Origin: an uncultured Deinococcota bacterium
GTDB taxonomy: Bacteria > Deinococcota > Deinococci > Deinococcales > Trueperaceae
DNA length: 57,684 bases
Direction: 5' to 3'
Assembly (NCBI GenBank): GCA_947311535.1
Contig: CAMZLP010000061.1
Span: 1-57,684 of the forward strand
Below are positions 34,435 to 42,856 of this stretch, one piece after another; within the stretch, counting starts at the first letter, position 1; each line of letters opens with the position of its first letter. The translations under genes were made by a program, and so were the position numbers. Below the pieces are notes generated by a model. That model saw only the letters and a list, made by a program, of their open reading frames with translations, had not been told where the DNA came from and made no database searches.

Positions 34435-34641
34435 TTAAAAGGCAATTTGTTTAGTAGCTCCATCCCAAAGGTCATTTTGAGGAAAAAGCAAGTAATCAAT
34501 AAGATCAAAAGGAAATTGGCTCGAGCCAATTTCCTTTTGTCTATTTACTATATCTACAAGAAATGATACTTCTGACCCAGCTTTAAATCCGTAATAAAGT
34601 TTTTTTTGATAAATTATTTGTTTTATAGCAAAACCTGACAT
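34435..34641 (-). CDS. Possible small protein, 68 residues
   Basis: An open frame of 68 residues from ATG to stop, beginning MSGFAIKQIIYQKKLYYGF and ending WDGATKQIAF, with a normal amino-acid mix but no family that I recognise. A perfect 34-bp palindrome lies inside it and encodes the QKEIGSSQFPF part, which argues either for chance or for a palindrome inserted into a gene. It sits between the HD-GYP leader and plsY. It may be a remnant or not expressed at all. Confidence 0.3.
   Translation of the reverse strand: MSGFAIKQIIYQKKLYYGFKAGSEVSFLVDIVNRQKEIGSSQFPFDLIDYLLFPQNDLWDGATKQIAF
34506..34539. repeat. Perfect 34-bp palindrome centred on GGCTCGAGCC
   Basis: Left half CAAAAGGAAATTGGCTC (34506-34522) is the exact reverse complement of the right half (34523-34539). 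It is by far the longest perfect loop-free palindrome noticed here, and its centre is one copy of the iterated motif. It may work as a hairpin in RNA or a cruciform in DNA. Confidence 0.8.
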
Positions 34642-34722
34642 AAAACTAATGAAAGCAGTGTAAACTTAATAAGTGATGGTCTTGCTTATTATATTTTACA
34701 TCTTTAGGTCAAGGTTAGTATT

Positions 34723-35334
34723 ATGAACCCGCTTTTATTAGACATATTAATCACTCTTGGTTTTATGCTTACGGGCTATCTTATAGGTAGCATACCTACA
34801 GGATATATTGTTGCAAAAATAATGGGTGTAGATATTCAAAAACTCGGCTCTGGTAATATTGGTGCTACTAATATTTTGCGTAATCTGGGCATAGTGCCCG
34901 CAGCAATAGTTGTTTTTTTAGACCCTCTAAAAGGCATGCTTTCGGTAAGTATACCCATGTTACTAGGGTTAGATAGCGTAACAATAGCACTTACGGCTGG
35001 TTTTACATTGCTTGGTAATTTGTTTAATGTCTTTTTAGGTTTTAAAGGTGGCAAAGGTGTTGCTACAAGTATGGGCATATTTTTGGGTATTGATCCACTA
35101 ATAACAATTTTAGCAATATTTTTGGGTGTTAGTACAATTGCTCTTAGTAGATTTGTATCTTTGGGTTCATTGCTTGGTGTACTGTCTGCTCCAGTTATGA
35201 TTTTGGCAAGGGGTAATTTTATTTTTCCATATTTCTTTTTAACCATTGCTATTGCTGGGCTTGTTTTTTATAAACACCGAGAAAATATAGAAAAGCTCGC
35301 TAAAGGCAAAGAAAGACGACTGGGGGCTAAATGA
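34723..35334 (+). CDS. plsY: Glycerol-3-phosphate acyltransferase PlsY
   Basis: A 203-residue membrane protein with five hydrophobic segments. The three catalytic loops are intact: LIGSIPTGYIVAK (motif 1, S and R/K positions), KLGSGNIGATNILRNLG (motif 2) and GFKGGKGVATSMGIFLGID (motif 3). It transfers the acyl group of acyl-phosphate, made by PlsX, to glycerol-3-phosphate at the start of phospholipid synthesis; plsX lies 6 kb away in the same window. It overlaps bshB1 by the four bases ATGA. AAGG lies about 9 bases before its ATG. Confidence 0.96.
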   Translation: MNPLLLDILITLGFMLTGYLIGSIPTGYIVAKIMGVDIQKLGSGNIGATNILRNLGIVPAAIVVFLDPLKGMLSVSIPMLLGLDSVTIALTAGFTLLGNLFNVFLGFKGGKGVATSMGIFLGIDPLITILAIFLGVSTIALSRFVSLGSLLGVLSAPVMILARGNFIFPYFFLTIAIAGLVFYKHRENIEKLAKGKERRLGAK

Positions 35335-36005
35335 TTGATCTATTAGTGCTAGCACCCCACCCTGATGACGCTGAGCTTGGTATGGGTGGAACCCTAGCCA
35401 GAGCAAGCGATATGGGCTATAGCACTGCGGTTATTGACCTTAGCCTTGGTGAAATGGCTAGCAAAGGCAGCCCAGCAATACGCAAAAAAGAAGCAGCCAA
35501 AGCTGCTAAAATTTTGGGCTTAGATTATCGCAAAAATTTGGCATGGCCAGATTCAAAGTTAATAGATAGCTTAGATTATCGTTTAGAACTGGCCCAAATA
35601 ATCAGAGAGCTAAAACCAGAAGTAGTAATTGCCCCCTACAAAGCAGACCGTCACCCCGACCATGTATCGGTAGCTAATATTACACCAGCAGCCTTGCATT
35701 TGGCAGGCCTTGCCAATGCTCCTTTAGAGGCTAAAAATCACAAAGTAAAGAACTTATTTTACTATATGGGCAATGCCCAATTTACTGCCAATTTAATTGT
35801 AGATACAAGTGATTATATAGATATTTGGGAGGCATCAGTTGCCGCTTATAAAAGCCAATTTAGTGGTAAAGCAGCCTCTGAAACTGTAACCCCAGATGTA
35901 TTTAGAAGAAGAAAGGCTCGAGCCGCATACTGGGGCAGCTTTATAAATACTCAATACGGCGAACCACTAATATCTGCAAAGCCCTTAAATTTCTTTCCAA
36001 TTTAA
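35331..36005 (+). CDS. bshB1: Bacillithiol biosynthesis deacetylase BshB1 (PIG-L family)
   Basis: A 224-residue zinc deacetylase that removes acetyl from GlcNAc-malate in bacillithiol synthesis. LVLAPHPDDAELGMGGTLAR holds the zinc and catalytic residues (H-P-D-D), IDLSLGEMASKGSP follows, and YKADRHPDHVSVANIT carries the second zinc His. ALHLAGLANAP and the end region IWEASVAAYKSQF are typical of BshB1 rather than of other PIG-L members. Overlap with plsY means co-translation. Bacillithiol is known from Bacillota and Deinococcota, which is one pointer to the host. Confidence 0.9.
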   Translation: MIDLLVLAPHPDDAELGMGGTLARASDMGYSTAVIDLSLGEMASKGSPAIRKKEAAKAAKILGLDYRKNLAWPDSKLIDSLDYRLELAQIIRELKPEVVIAPYKADRHPDHVSVANITPAALHLAGLANAPLEAKNHKVKNLFYYMGNAQFTANLIVDTSDYIDIWEASVAAYKSQFSGKAASETVTPDVFRRRKARAAYWGSFINTQYGEPLISAKPLNFFPI

Positions 36006-36007
36006 AA

Positions 36008-36039
36008 AAATAATGACAAGTTTTGGCTTGTCATTATTT
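36008..36039. terminator. Bidirectional terminator after bshB1
   Basis: Perfect 13-bp stem AAATAATGACAAG/CTTGTCATTATTT with loop TTTTGG. The A-tract before and the T-rich bases after the stem give terminator-like ends for bshB1 and for the convergent YeeE/YedE gene. Confidence 0.75.
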
Positions 36040-36153
36040 AATCTTTGATAAAACAAATACCAATCTAGCTAGATTTCTCTTGCTTTAAACCATCCCAAAG
36101 GTTTTATACAACCCCCATTAATAAAAGTAGTAGATTTATGCATTTATACGCAG

Positions 36154-37737
36154 TTAATCAGTTCTACTAAATGAACCAGCTTTTGGCACTGGCATAGGAG
36201 CTTTTATATCACCTACTAGTTTGCCATCAATACCGTCCTTAATAATTTTTTCTGTTAAGTCTTCGGTATTTAGGTTAATAATATCAACTGGTCTAACACC
36301 TGTATTCTTAGCACCCATTTTAATTAACGAGTACAAGAAGGCCGCTAAAATCAATATCCAAACAAAGAATATTAGTTTTTGAGCCAACAGACTATTAGGA
36401 GCAATTAATTGATACCATTTGTACTGTTCTATCATTAGGGTATTTTGCTTAAATGCCTCATGAGCTGGTTTAAACAATGTATATGGTAAATAGCCAACTG
36501 CAAAACCCATAAAACCAACAAGCGTATTTAAATAACCCAAGCCAATACGCATATATGAACGAATTTCACAACCGATCAGAGTAACTGCACCTATACCTAA
36601 AAACAATCCACCAATAATATTACCAGCAGTTAGCTGATATTTTAAGCTACCTTCAAAAGCAGGGCCAACATCAAAGAATAACCACATAATTGCAATAAAG
36701 CCGCCAGTTAGCACCCAAGATGCAGCCAAACCAATAATTGGTAAATAGCCACGCATAAGAATACGAGTAATCATAGGAATACGCATATTGGCATACTTTT
36801 TATCATTTTTGGTCATAGAGTTGGCTGTTTCTAAGCTAACAAGCGCACATTCTGTACCAAAACCGCTTTTGGCCATACCAATGCCACCTATAATGCCTGC
36901 TATAAGTGTCATAAAGACGTAAATACTACCTTTATGTGAAATTGACTTATTAAATGCCTTAACAGTACCACCTTTTAAGTGCTGTAATGCTTCTGGATTG
37001 GCTAAGCCACCATATAAGGCTATACCAAAGAATAATAGTGAGAATATAGCACCTGCCCAATACCAAGGGTTTTTATACCACTTGTAATCTGGGTCATAGG
37101 CTGGGCATTCACCCTCATCACCGGTACAATAAGATTTGCTTTCTTGGTGTTTAAAATACTGCGCTAAGCCAAGCTTACCCATTATTAAAAAGCCAAGCAT
37201 ACCGCCTATTGCCATAAAAATAACAGTAACTGAAGAGTGAATACTAAGTAGCGGAATACCACCTAATAAGTGATTAAGAGTACATCCTCCAGCCAGGCGT
37301 GTGCCATAACTAAACATAGCACCACCAAAGAACGAAACAACAAGCAATTTAGCAGGATATTTAACCCATGACTTGTGCTCTCTCTCCATAAGAGTAACAA
37401 TTAAACCGCCTAGCATCATACCAAAAATTGGCCAGCCAATCCCTGGTACAAATGCACCGCCACTGGCCACGCCATCTATAGAATGACCATATAGCTGTGG
37501 GTCAGGTATATGCAAGAACTTAGTAATTCCTAGTTCAAGACCTCTAAACATTTTACCTAAATCGGTAGTAACTGTAATTGGTTTTAGGTGTGCAGATTCA
37601 CCTTTTAATGCTTTAGGTAACCAAAGCCCCAACATATATACAATTTGGGCAATACCAAATGTTATACCTGCCCAAAAAAATGACCACTGCCGTTTTGTAC
37701 TAAACAGCTTAAATCGTGGTTGCTCTACTTCTTTCAT
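36154..37737 (-). CDS. YeeE/YedE-family sulfur (thiosulfate) transporter
   Basis: I start at the ATG at 37737, with AGGAGA 6 bases upstream; the longer frame adds 14 residues without a ribosome site. The 527-residue protein has about twelve membrane segments in two repeats. Each repeat has the Cys-bearing motif of the family: AGGCTLNHLLGG in the first, FGTECALVS and LIGCEIRSYMRIGLGY in the second. These Cys residues pass thiosulfate through the pore in studied homologues. A loop with YCTGDEGECPAYDPDYKW adds two more Cys. It provides sulfur for cysteine, or persulfide handling. No rhodanese or TusA gene is adjacent. Confidence 0.88.
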   Translation of the reverse strand: MKEVEQPRFKLFSTKRQWSFFWAGITFGIAQIVYMLGLWLPKALKGESAHLKPITVTTDLGKMFRGLELGITKFLHIPDPQLYGHSIDGVASGGAFVPGIGWPIFGMMLGGLIVTLMEREHKSWVKYPAKLLVVSFFGGAMFSYGTRLAGGCTLNHLLGGIPLLSIHSSVTVIFMAIGGMLGFLIMGKLGLAQYFKHQESKSYCTGDEGECPAYDPDYKWYKNPWYWAGAIFSLLFFGIALYGGLANPEALQHLKGGTVKAFNKSISHKGSIYVFMTLIAGIIGGIGMAKSGFGTECALVSLETANSMTKNDKKYANMRIPMITRILMRGYLPIIGLAASWVLTGGFIAIMWLFFDVGPAFEGSLKYQLTAGNIIGGLFLGIGAVTLIGCEIRSYMRIGLGYLNTLVGFMGFAVGYLPYTLFKPAHEAFKQNTLMIEQYKWYQLIAPNSLLAQKLIFFVWILILAAFLYSLIKMGAKNTGVRPVDIINLNTEDLTEKIIKDGIDGKLVGDIKAPMPVPKAGSFSRTD

Positions 37738-37809
37738 AAGCCTCTCCTTGTAGCCAGAATTTACAAATAGCAAATTCATATGAAATTGACACAGGGTTTA
37801 AATATACCC

Positions 37810-37828
37810 TATATCCCTATAGGATATA
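37810..37828. promoter_or_regulatory. Inverted repeat upstream of the sulfur transporter, candidate operator
   Basis: TATATCC (37810-37816) and GGATATA (37822-37828) flank CTATA; the direct repeat CCCTATA overlaps it on the left. C-rich, AT-flanked dyads of this look are bound by CsoR/CstR-type persulfide or copper sensors in other bacteria. That link is inference only. It lies about 70-90 bases before the start. Confidence 0.4.
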
Positions 37829-37904
37829 ACACTTTTAAAAGCTCAACTTGGGACATTTGCCCTAAAGTTGACATCAAACTATGGTCTTATTGCAAGCAAA
37901 ATGC

Positions 37905-37910
37905 TAGGAT
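37905..37910 (+). promoter_or_regulatory. -10 box (TAGGAT) of the CinA-like/NMNAT-like fusion gene
   Basis: TAGGAT is followed by 9 bases and a TTG start at 37920. The ATG at 37915 is out of frame and stops after three codons, so TTG is preferred. Confidence 0.4.
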
Positions 37911-37919
37911 ACTAATGTT

Positions 37920-39077
37920 TTGCTAGAATCCACCTTACAAAAAATCCACGCTAGTCCGCATATGTTGGTTATGAATTTTGCTGGAGCTGGTGTAAATGCC
38001 CTTAGCTGGTTACATAGTATTGGTGGCTCTTCTCGGACGATATTAGAGGCCTGTGACCGCTATGTTCCAAAATCTTTGATTGAAACAGTAGGTTTTGAGC
38101 CAAAAAGATTCACCTCTAAACGAGTTTCTTTAGCTTTGGCTAGTGCTGCTTACAAAAGAGCCAAGTACTTAGCCGAAAAAGACACCCCAGTTTTTGGGGT
38201 AGGGGCCACAGCTACAATTGCAACTGACCGAAAAAAACGAGGCAAGCACCGCTGCCAAATAACGGTTAAAGATGTTTTTGGAACTAGCCATTATGGTTTG
38301 ACCTTAAAAAAAGGTGCCAGAAATCGCTACGAAGAAGAGCGGATGGTCAGCCAAATAATTATAAAAGCAGTAATTGAGACATGCGGTGTATATGCCTATG
38401 ACAATATAGTGCTAATTAACGGGGAAAGGCTCGAGCATAGCTTTATAGCAAACCCTAAACTAAGAGAGTGGCAAACTGAAACCAATAAATTATTGATAAT
38501 CAAAAAAAATGGTAAATTAGAAATAGCTGACAAAAAAGAAAATATTGTAGTATTGTCAGGCTCTTTTAACCCATTACACAATGGCCATAAAAAGCTAAAA
38601 GAACTAGTAGAAAAACAAACTAATGCCGAGGTCTATTTTGAACTAGCTTTGCAAAATGTAGATAAAAACGCAATAGACTTAAAAGAAGCTCGCAAACGTG
38701 CCATGCAATTTTTGGGCTATGCCCCTCTAATACTGAGTAAAAGCCCCTTGTTTAGTGAAAAGGCCAAATTATTTCCTAATTCTAAATTTATTGTAGGTGC
38801 AGATACAGCCAAACGATTGGTAGAAGCCAAATACTATAATAATGATAAAAACTTACTTAATAGTGCTTTACAAGAGCTTGATAGATTAGGCTCGAGCTTT
38901 TTGGTAGCTGGTAGAAGCCACAAAGAAAAATTTCAAACTTTAGATGATATAGATATTGCCAAAGAATTTAGAAATCTTTTTATAGAAATACCCGAAGAAC
39001 AATTTCATGAGGATATCTCGAGCACTCAAATTAGAAGCCAACTAATGTATAGCCCCAAACTAAAAGATAATTTCTAG
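37920..39077 (+). CDS. Fusion of CinA C-terminal-like domain and NMNAT-like nucleotidyltransferase
   Basis: A 385-residue two-domain protein. Residues about 1-175 resemble the CinA C-terminal (PncC) fold: NFAGAGVNALSWLHSIGGSS, SKRVSLALASAAYKRAKYLA and VFGVGATATIATDRKKRGKH; the classical ESCTGG-type active site is not clear. Residues about 207-385 form a nucleotidyltransferase with GSFNPLHNGH at 214-223 and DISSTQIRSQL at the C-terminus, the HxGH and ISSTxIR motifs of NMN adenylyltransferases. PncC makes NaMN from NMN and NMNAT turns it into dinucleotide, so the fusion suggests NAD salvage. Not proven. Confidence 0.8.
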   Translation: MLESTLQKIHASPHMLVMNFAGAGVNALSWLHSIGGSSRTILEACDRYVPKSLIETVGFEPKRFTSKRVSLALASAAYKRAKYLAEKDTPVFGVGATATIATDRKKRGKHRCQITVKDVFGTSHYGLTLKKGARNRYEEERMVSQIIIKAVIETCGVYAYDNIVLINGERLEHSFIANPKLREWQTETNKLLIIKKNGKLEIADKKENIVVLSGSFNPLHNGHKKLKELVEKQTNAEVYFELALQNVDKNAIDLKEARKRAMQFLGYAPLILSKSPLFSEKAKLFPNSKFIVGADTAKRLVEAKYYNNDKNLLNSALQELDRLGSSFLVAGRSHKEKFQTLDDIDIAKEFRNLFIEIPEEQFHEDISSTQIRSQLMYSPKLKDNF

Positions 39078-39265
39078 CTCCTAGACATAAATATAATTGC
39101 GAATATACTTCCGGACAAACCGATATGTTTCAAGTAATCTTGATTGTAAGAGTCTTGTAATAGTAATTCCTATAAAATATTTTTTATGGACTAGATACGT
39201 AATTCTCCCATTACCTAGTTCCTTTCTCTTCCCCTTTTGATTTTATGCTATTGACATAAAATCGT

Positions 39266-39306
39266 AATAAACAGCCCACCACCCTATTGGGCTGTTTATT
39301 TTTTTT
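39266..39306 (+). terminator. Strong intrinsic terminator
   Basis: Perfect 13-bp stem AATAAACAGCCCA/TGGGCTGTTTATT around a 9-base loop, followed by an eight-T run. It ends transcription from the fusion gene about 190 bases upstream. A 9-bp stem GATTTTATG/CATAAAATC lies immediately before it. Confidence 0.85.
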
Positions 39307-39383
39307 GGTTATCTGCCCTATTAGATCTAAGAATTTCATGCTAGTTTATAGAAAGTAAAAGGATATCTAGGTAACTGGGAGAT

Positions 39384-39418
39384 AAAGAGCCTGCATAATG
39401 TGCAGGCTTTATTTATTT
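39384..39418 (+). terminator. Second intrinsic terminator in the same interval
   Basis: GCCTGCA (39389-39395) pairs with TGCAGGC (39401-39407), extended by AAA/TTT with a small bulge, and is followed by T-rich sequence. No gene lies between it and the previous terminator. Confidence 0.65.
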
Positions 39419-39453
39419 TATAGCTTTTTTAAGCATTCCTAAGGCTATTAGTT

Positions 39454-39530
39454 CCTAACTACTGGCTTCTATTCTCAAATTCTATTCGTAATAGGTTTTA
39501 TTAAATTAATCGCAGATTTTGTGAAAATTC
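39454..39530. repeat. Intergenic repeat, copy B (related to 16843-16890)
   Basis: CTAACTACTGGCTTCT is followed after about 27 bases by TTTTATTAAATTAAT and a tail GTGAAAATTC. Both blocks match copy A in the same order and orientation. Confidence 0.5.
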
Positions 39531-39581
39531 TATTTACTAGCATATGTAAGCAATATTTGATTAGACAAGCAAAAACTTCTC

Positions 39582-39587
39582 TATACT
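39582..39587 (+). promoter_or_regulatory. -10 box (TATACT) of metK, leaderless
   Basis: TATACT is followed by 7 bases and the metK ATG. TTGATT at 39557-39562 is a possible -35 with a 19-bp spacer. Confidence 0.6.
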
Positions 39588-39594
39588 TAAGCTT

Positions 39595-40758
39595 ATGAAG
39601 AAACTAATTACCGCTGAAAGTGTCACAGAAGGACACCCTGATAAATTTGCAGATAGAATAAGTGATAGCATTTTAGACGCTATTTTGGAACAAGACAAAT
39701 ATGCTCGAGTCGCAGCAGAAACAATAGTGAGTACGGGCTTAGCCCTAGTAACTGGCGAAATTACTACTACTGCTGATTTAGACATCCAAAATATAGTTCG
39801 TAAAACAGCTCAGGAAATTGGCTATACCAAAGCTACTTATGGCTTTGATGCTGACCACTCGGCTGTATTAATAGCAATTCATGAGCAATCGGCAGATATT
39901 GCCCAGGGCGTAGATAGTGCTCAAGAATCTATATCTGGAGAAAATTACGATAAAATTGGAGCTGGTGACCAAGGCTTAATGTTTGGCTATGCCAGCAATG
40001 AAACCAAAGAGCTTATGCCTATGCCTATTATGCTAGCTCATAAATTAGCCAAGCAACTGGCAAAAGTACGCAAAGAAAAAACCCTGCCATACTTGCGCCC
40101 AGATGGTAAAACCCAAGTCACTGTTATCTATGAGGATAATAAACCGGTAGCAGTAGGTACTGTGGTTGTCTCGGCACAACATAGCCCCAAGGTAAAACTA
40201 AAAGAATTGCAAAAAGATATTATTAAAGAAGTAATAGAAAAAATACTACCAGTAGAATTATTAACTAAAGATACCAAGTACTATATTAACCCAACTGGCC
40301 GTTTTGTAACCGGTGGCCCAGAGGGTGATGCTGGGCTAACCGGCAGAAAAATAATAGTAGACACCTATGGTGGTGCAGCTCCGCATGGTGGCGGTGCATT
40401 TAGTGGCAAAGATGCCACCAAAGTAGACCGTAGTGGCGCATACTATGCCCGCTATATCGCCAAAAATATAGTAGCTGCTGGCTTGGCTAGCCGCTGCCAA
40501 GTACAGCTTGCTTATGCTATTGGCGTAGCTCAGCCAGTTGGTATGTATGTTGATAGTTTTGGAACATCAGCCATGAGTGATTTGGCTTTAAGCAAGTTGG
40601 TGAATAGCATTTTTGATGCTCGACCTGCTGCAATTATTGAGCAATTAGGTTTACGCAAAGCAATTTATAAAGCTACTAGTAGCTATGGGCATTTTGGCAG
40701 AGATGAGTTTTCTTGGGAGAAAACCGACAAGCTGGAAATCTTAAAAGCCCAAGGCTAA
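39595..40758 (+). CDS. metK: S-adenosylmethionine synthetase
   Basis: A 387-residue MetK, which makes SAM from methionine and ATP. All family blocks are present: [20 protein letters not shown] at the N-terminus, the ATP loop [32 protein letters not shown], and the metal/phosphate loop [20 protein letters not shown]. The C-terminus [15 protein letters not shown] is normal. It has no leader, which fits the absence of a SAM riboswitch. A terminator is shared with the convergent plsX. Confidence 0.98.
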   Translation: MKKLITAESVTEGHPDKFADRISDSILDAILEQDKYARVAAETIVSTGLALVTGEITTTADLDIQNIVRKTAQEIGYTKATYGFDADHSAVLIAIHEQSADIAQGVDSAQESISGENYDKIGAGDQGLMFGYASNETKELMPMPIMLAHKLAKQLAKVRKEKTLPYLRPDGKTQVTVIYEDNKPVAVGTVVVSAQHSPKVKLKELQKDIIKEVIEKILPVELLTKDTKYYINPTGRFVTGGPEGDAGLTGRKIIVDTYGGAAPHGGGAFSGKDATKVDRSGAYYARYIAKNIVAAGLASRCQVQLAYAIGVAQPVGMYVDSFGTSAMSDLALSKLVNSIFDARPAAIIEQLGLRKAIYKATSSYGHFGRDEFSWEKTDKLEILKAQG

Positions 40759-40773
40759 AACTAATATTGAATA

Positions 40774-40803
40774 GCAAGAGATGTGATGCATCACGTCTCT
40801 TGC
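40774..40803. terminator. Bidirectional terminator between metK and plsX
   Basis: A 30-base near-perfect palindrome (GCAAGAGATGTGATG against CATCACGTCTCTTGC, one G-T type mismatch) lies between convergent stop codons. No U-run follows. Confidence 0.6.
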
Positions 40804-40813
40804 CGAGGCCTAT

Positions 40814-41797
40814 CTAAATCTGGGCAATACCTTCAGTAATCTTTTCTACTAATTTTGCATCAACCATTCTTTTGGCAATCTTTAAAGCATTGTAAACTGC
40901 CCTGTCATCAGAGCTGCCATGACCTATAAATGCATAGCCTTTTACCCCCAGCAATGGCTGTGCACCATATTCTGATGGATCTAAGCGTTCGGCAACTTTT
41001 CTTAGAGCTGGCTTTACCATAGCTGCTCCAAGTTTTACTATTGGGCCGTTATTTACTAGAGCATCTTTTATCCAAGAAAATAATGACATAGCCTCACCTT
41101 CGGCTTGTTTTAAAACTATATTGCCAGTAAAACCATCGGTTACAACAACGTCTACAACATCATTAAAGAGATCACGACCTTCTATATTGCCAAAAAAGTT
41201 AATAGCTTCAGTATTTTTAAGAATTGCATAGCTATTCTTAATAAGCTCATTGCCCTTACCCTCTTCTTCACCAATAGATAATAGCCCAACACGAGGATTG
41301 GATTTATTAAAGAAGGCTCGAGCATATACACTCCCCATAAGTGCAAACTGTTGCAGGTATTTAGCTTTGCAATCGGCGTTAGCTCCAGCATCTATCAAAG
41401 CCCAATATGCTGACTTAGATGGAATATTAGCTAAAATAGCAGGTCTTTCTATACCTTTAATACGCCCCAAAACCAGCAAAGCCGCTGCCATTGTTGCCCC
41501 AGAATGCCCCATAGAAACAAAAGCGGCTGCTTTATCTAATTTGACTAGCTCGGCTGCTTTCATAACCGAAGACTCCTTGCGTCTTCGCACATTGGCAGCA
41601 CTATCTTTCATATCAATTAAATCATCAGCATTATAAATCTCTAAACTGGCATTTCTTTTGGATAATTCTTCTTCTAATAGCTTTCCTTTACCGACTAAAA
41701 CTACCTCTATACCTTCACTAGCTGCCTTGAGCGCCCCATCAATAGCAGCAGCCGGCATATTGTCTCCACCCATGGCATCAATCGCAATTCTCTTCAT
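40814..41797 (-). CDS. plsX: Phosphate acyltransferase PlsX
   Basis: I start at the ATG at 41797, since TATACT ends 6 bases upstream; the longer TTG frame would begin before the promoter box. The 327-residue enzyme makes acyl-phosphate from acyl-ACP for PlsY. IAIDAMGGDNMPAAAIDGAL opens the protein, SVMKAAELVKLDKAAAFVSM and GHSGATMAAALLVLG follow, LIDAGANADCKAKYLQQFAL and VTDGFTGNIVLKQAEG complete the family pattern, and the end has FIGHGSSDDRAVYNAL. plsY is in the same window but not linked. Promoter is back-to-back with the pseudouridine synthase gene. Confidence 0.96.
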   Translation of the reverse strand: MKRIAIDAMGGDNMPAAAIDGALKAASEGIEVVLVGKGKLLEEELSKRNASLEIYNADDLIDMKDSAANVRRRKESSVMKAAELVKLDKAAAFVSMGHSGATMAAALLVLGRIKGIERPAILANIPSKSAYWALIDAGANADCKAKYLQQFALMGSVYARAFFNKSNPRVGLLSIGEEEGKGNELIKNSYAILKNTEAINFFGNIEGRDLFNDVVDVVVTDGFTGNIVLKQAEGEAMSLFSWIKDALVNNGPIVKLGAAMVKPALRKVAERLDPSEYGAQPLLGVKGYAFIGHGSSDDRAVYNALKIAKRMVDAKLVEKITEGIAQI

Positions 41798-41803
41798 TAG
41801 AAT

Positions 41804-41809
41804 AGTATA
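41804..41809 (-). promoter_or_regulatory. -10 box (TATACT) of plsX, leaderless
   Basis: Minus-strand TATACT then 6 bases then ATG. It excludes the upstream TTG as start and is the clearest leaderless case in the window. Confidence 0.65.
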
Positions 41810-41859
41810 CAAAAAAAAGAACTTGCTAGCTCATTAAACAAACTAAGATAAAAATATAT

Positions 41860-41865
41860 TAAAAT
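41860..41865 (+). promoter_or_regulatory. -10 box (TAAAAT) of the RluD-type gene, leaderless
   Basis: TAAAAT then 6 bases then the GTG start at 41872. Only about 50 bp separate it from the divergent plsX box. Confidence 0.55.
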
Positions 41866-41871
41866 ACTCTT

Positions 41872-42810
41872 GTGGAATTTAAAACTTTTGAAGCACCTAA
41901 GGGTGAAAGATTAGATGTTGCTATTGCCCAAGAGCTATCAATGTCGCGGGCATATGCCAAAACTCTTATTAATGAAGGGCATGTACAAATTGATGGTAAA
42001 CCATTTGGCAAGGCCTCGAAAAAGCTAACTGGCTCAGAAATAGTAAGCGTAATAATACCGCCAGAAAAACCAATGATGGTAGAAGCTGAAGATATTCCAC
42101 TAGATATAATTTATGAAGACAGCTATCTTGCTGTTATACATAAGCCAGCAGGTTTAGTAGCTCACCCAACCGCCACTTTACGAACAAACACTGTAGTCAA
42201 CGCTCTACTTGGCAAAATGCAGCTATCTAAAGATAATCAATTTGACCCAAATAGCGAAGACTATCGCCCCGGAATTGTCCACCGCTTGGATAAAGACACC
42301 TCGGGTATAATGATAATTGCCAAAACTAACGAAGCCCATAGGCATTTGGCAAATTCTTTTAAAAAACGTTTAACTTTTAAAGAATATGTGGCTATTACTG
42401 TAGGGCATATCGAAAATGAAGTTATTTTAGATGCTCCAATTGGTAGAGACACCATGAACCGCAAAAAAATGACTATTGGTGGGGCCAATACCAGAAGCGC
42501 TAAAACTCATTTCACTGTGCTCGAGCAAACCCAAAGTCATTCACTTATAAAAGCCAAACCCTATTCGGGGCGTACCCACCAGATTAGAGTTCATCTAAAA
42601 CATTTAGGCGCTGCAATTTTAGCTGATAGTGCCTATGGTAAAAAGTCCGAGCTTATTAGCAGGCAAGCCTTACACGCTTTTAGGCTAAGCATTCCACATC
42701 CAGAAAATAACGAAGCCATAACTTTCACCGCCCAAGTTCCAAATGATATTTTAGAAGCTTGGTTAGCTCTAGGTGGTAGCTGGCCGCCAAAGAAAGCTGA
42801 CTATCTATGA
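41872..42810 (+). CDS. RluA/RluD-family pseudouridine synthase
   Basis: A 312-residue enzyme. An S4 RNA-binding domain at the N-terminus (RLDVAIAQELSMSRAYAKTL, then INEGHVQIDGK) precedes the synthase domain with VIHKPAGLVAHP, the catalytic Asp in PGIVHRLDKDTSGIMI, ITFKEYVAITVG-like segment and the closing motif PYSGRTHQIRVHLKHLG. The S4 plus catalytic layout and length fit RluD, which modifies 23S rRNA helix 69, but RluC-type activity cannot be excluded. Starts with GTG behind a -10 box. Confidence 0.93.
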   Translation: MEFKTFEAPKGERLDVAIAQELSMSRAYAKTLINEGHVQIDGKPFGKASKKLTGSEIVSVIIPPEKPMMVEAEDIPLDIIYEDSYLAVIHKPAGLVAHPTATLRTNTVVNALLGKMQLSKDNQFDPNSEDYRPGIVHRLDKDTSGIMIIAKTNEAHRHLANSFKKRLTFKEYVAITVGHIENEVILDAPIGRDTMNRKKMTIGGANTRSAKTHFTVLEQTQSHSLIKAKPYSGRTHQIRVHLKHLGAAILADSAYGKKSELISRQALHAFRLSIPHPENNEAITFTAQVPNDILEAWLALGGSWPPKKADYL

Positions 42811-42856
42811 TAGATTTATCCTTAGCTAGTTTTGGGCGGGCCAATGTTAATTCATC

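Larger units (their letters stand above)
39078..39594. other. 517-bp gene-free interval with tandem hairpins upstream of metK
   Basis: No gene is seen in six frames. From left to right it holds a 9-bp stem (39239-39263), a strong terminator (39266-39306), a second terminator (39384-39418), a diverged intergenic repeat (39454-39530) and the metK promoter. The stretch between the two terminators is about 80 bases long and could be a small RNA. No SAM riboswitch core was found. Confidence 0.5.

Noticed and set aside
39419-39594. SAM riboswitch upstream of metK
   Set aside because: No SAM-I core (GAGGGA...GGCAACC pattern) or other SAM class is visible, and the -10 box directly before the ATG leaves no leader to hold one.
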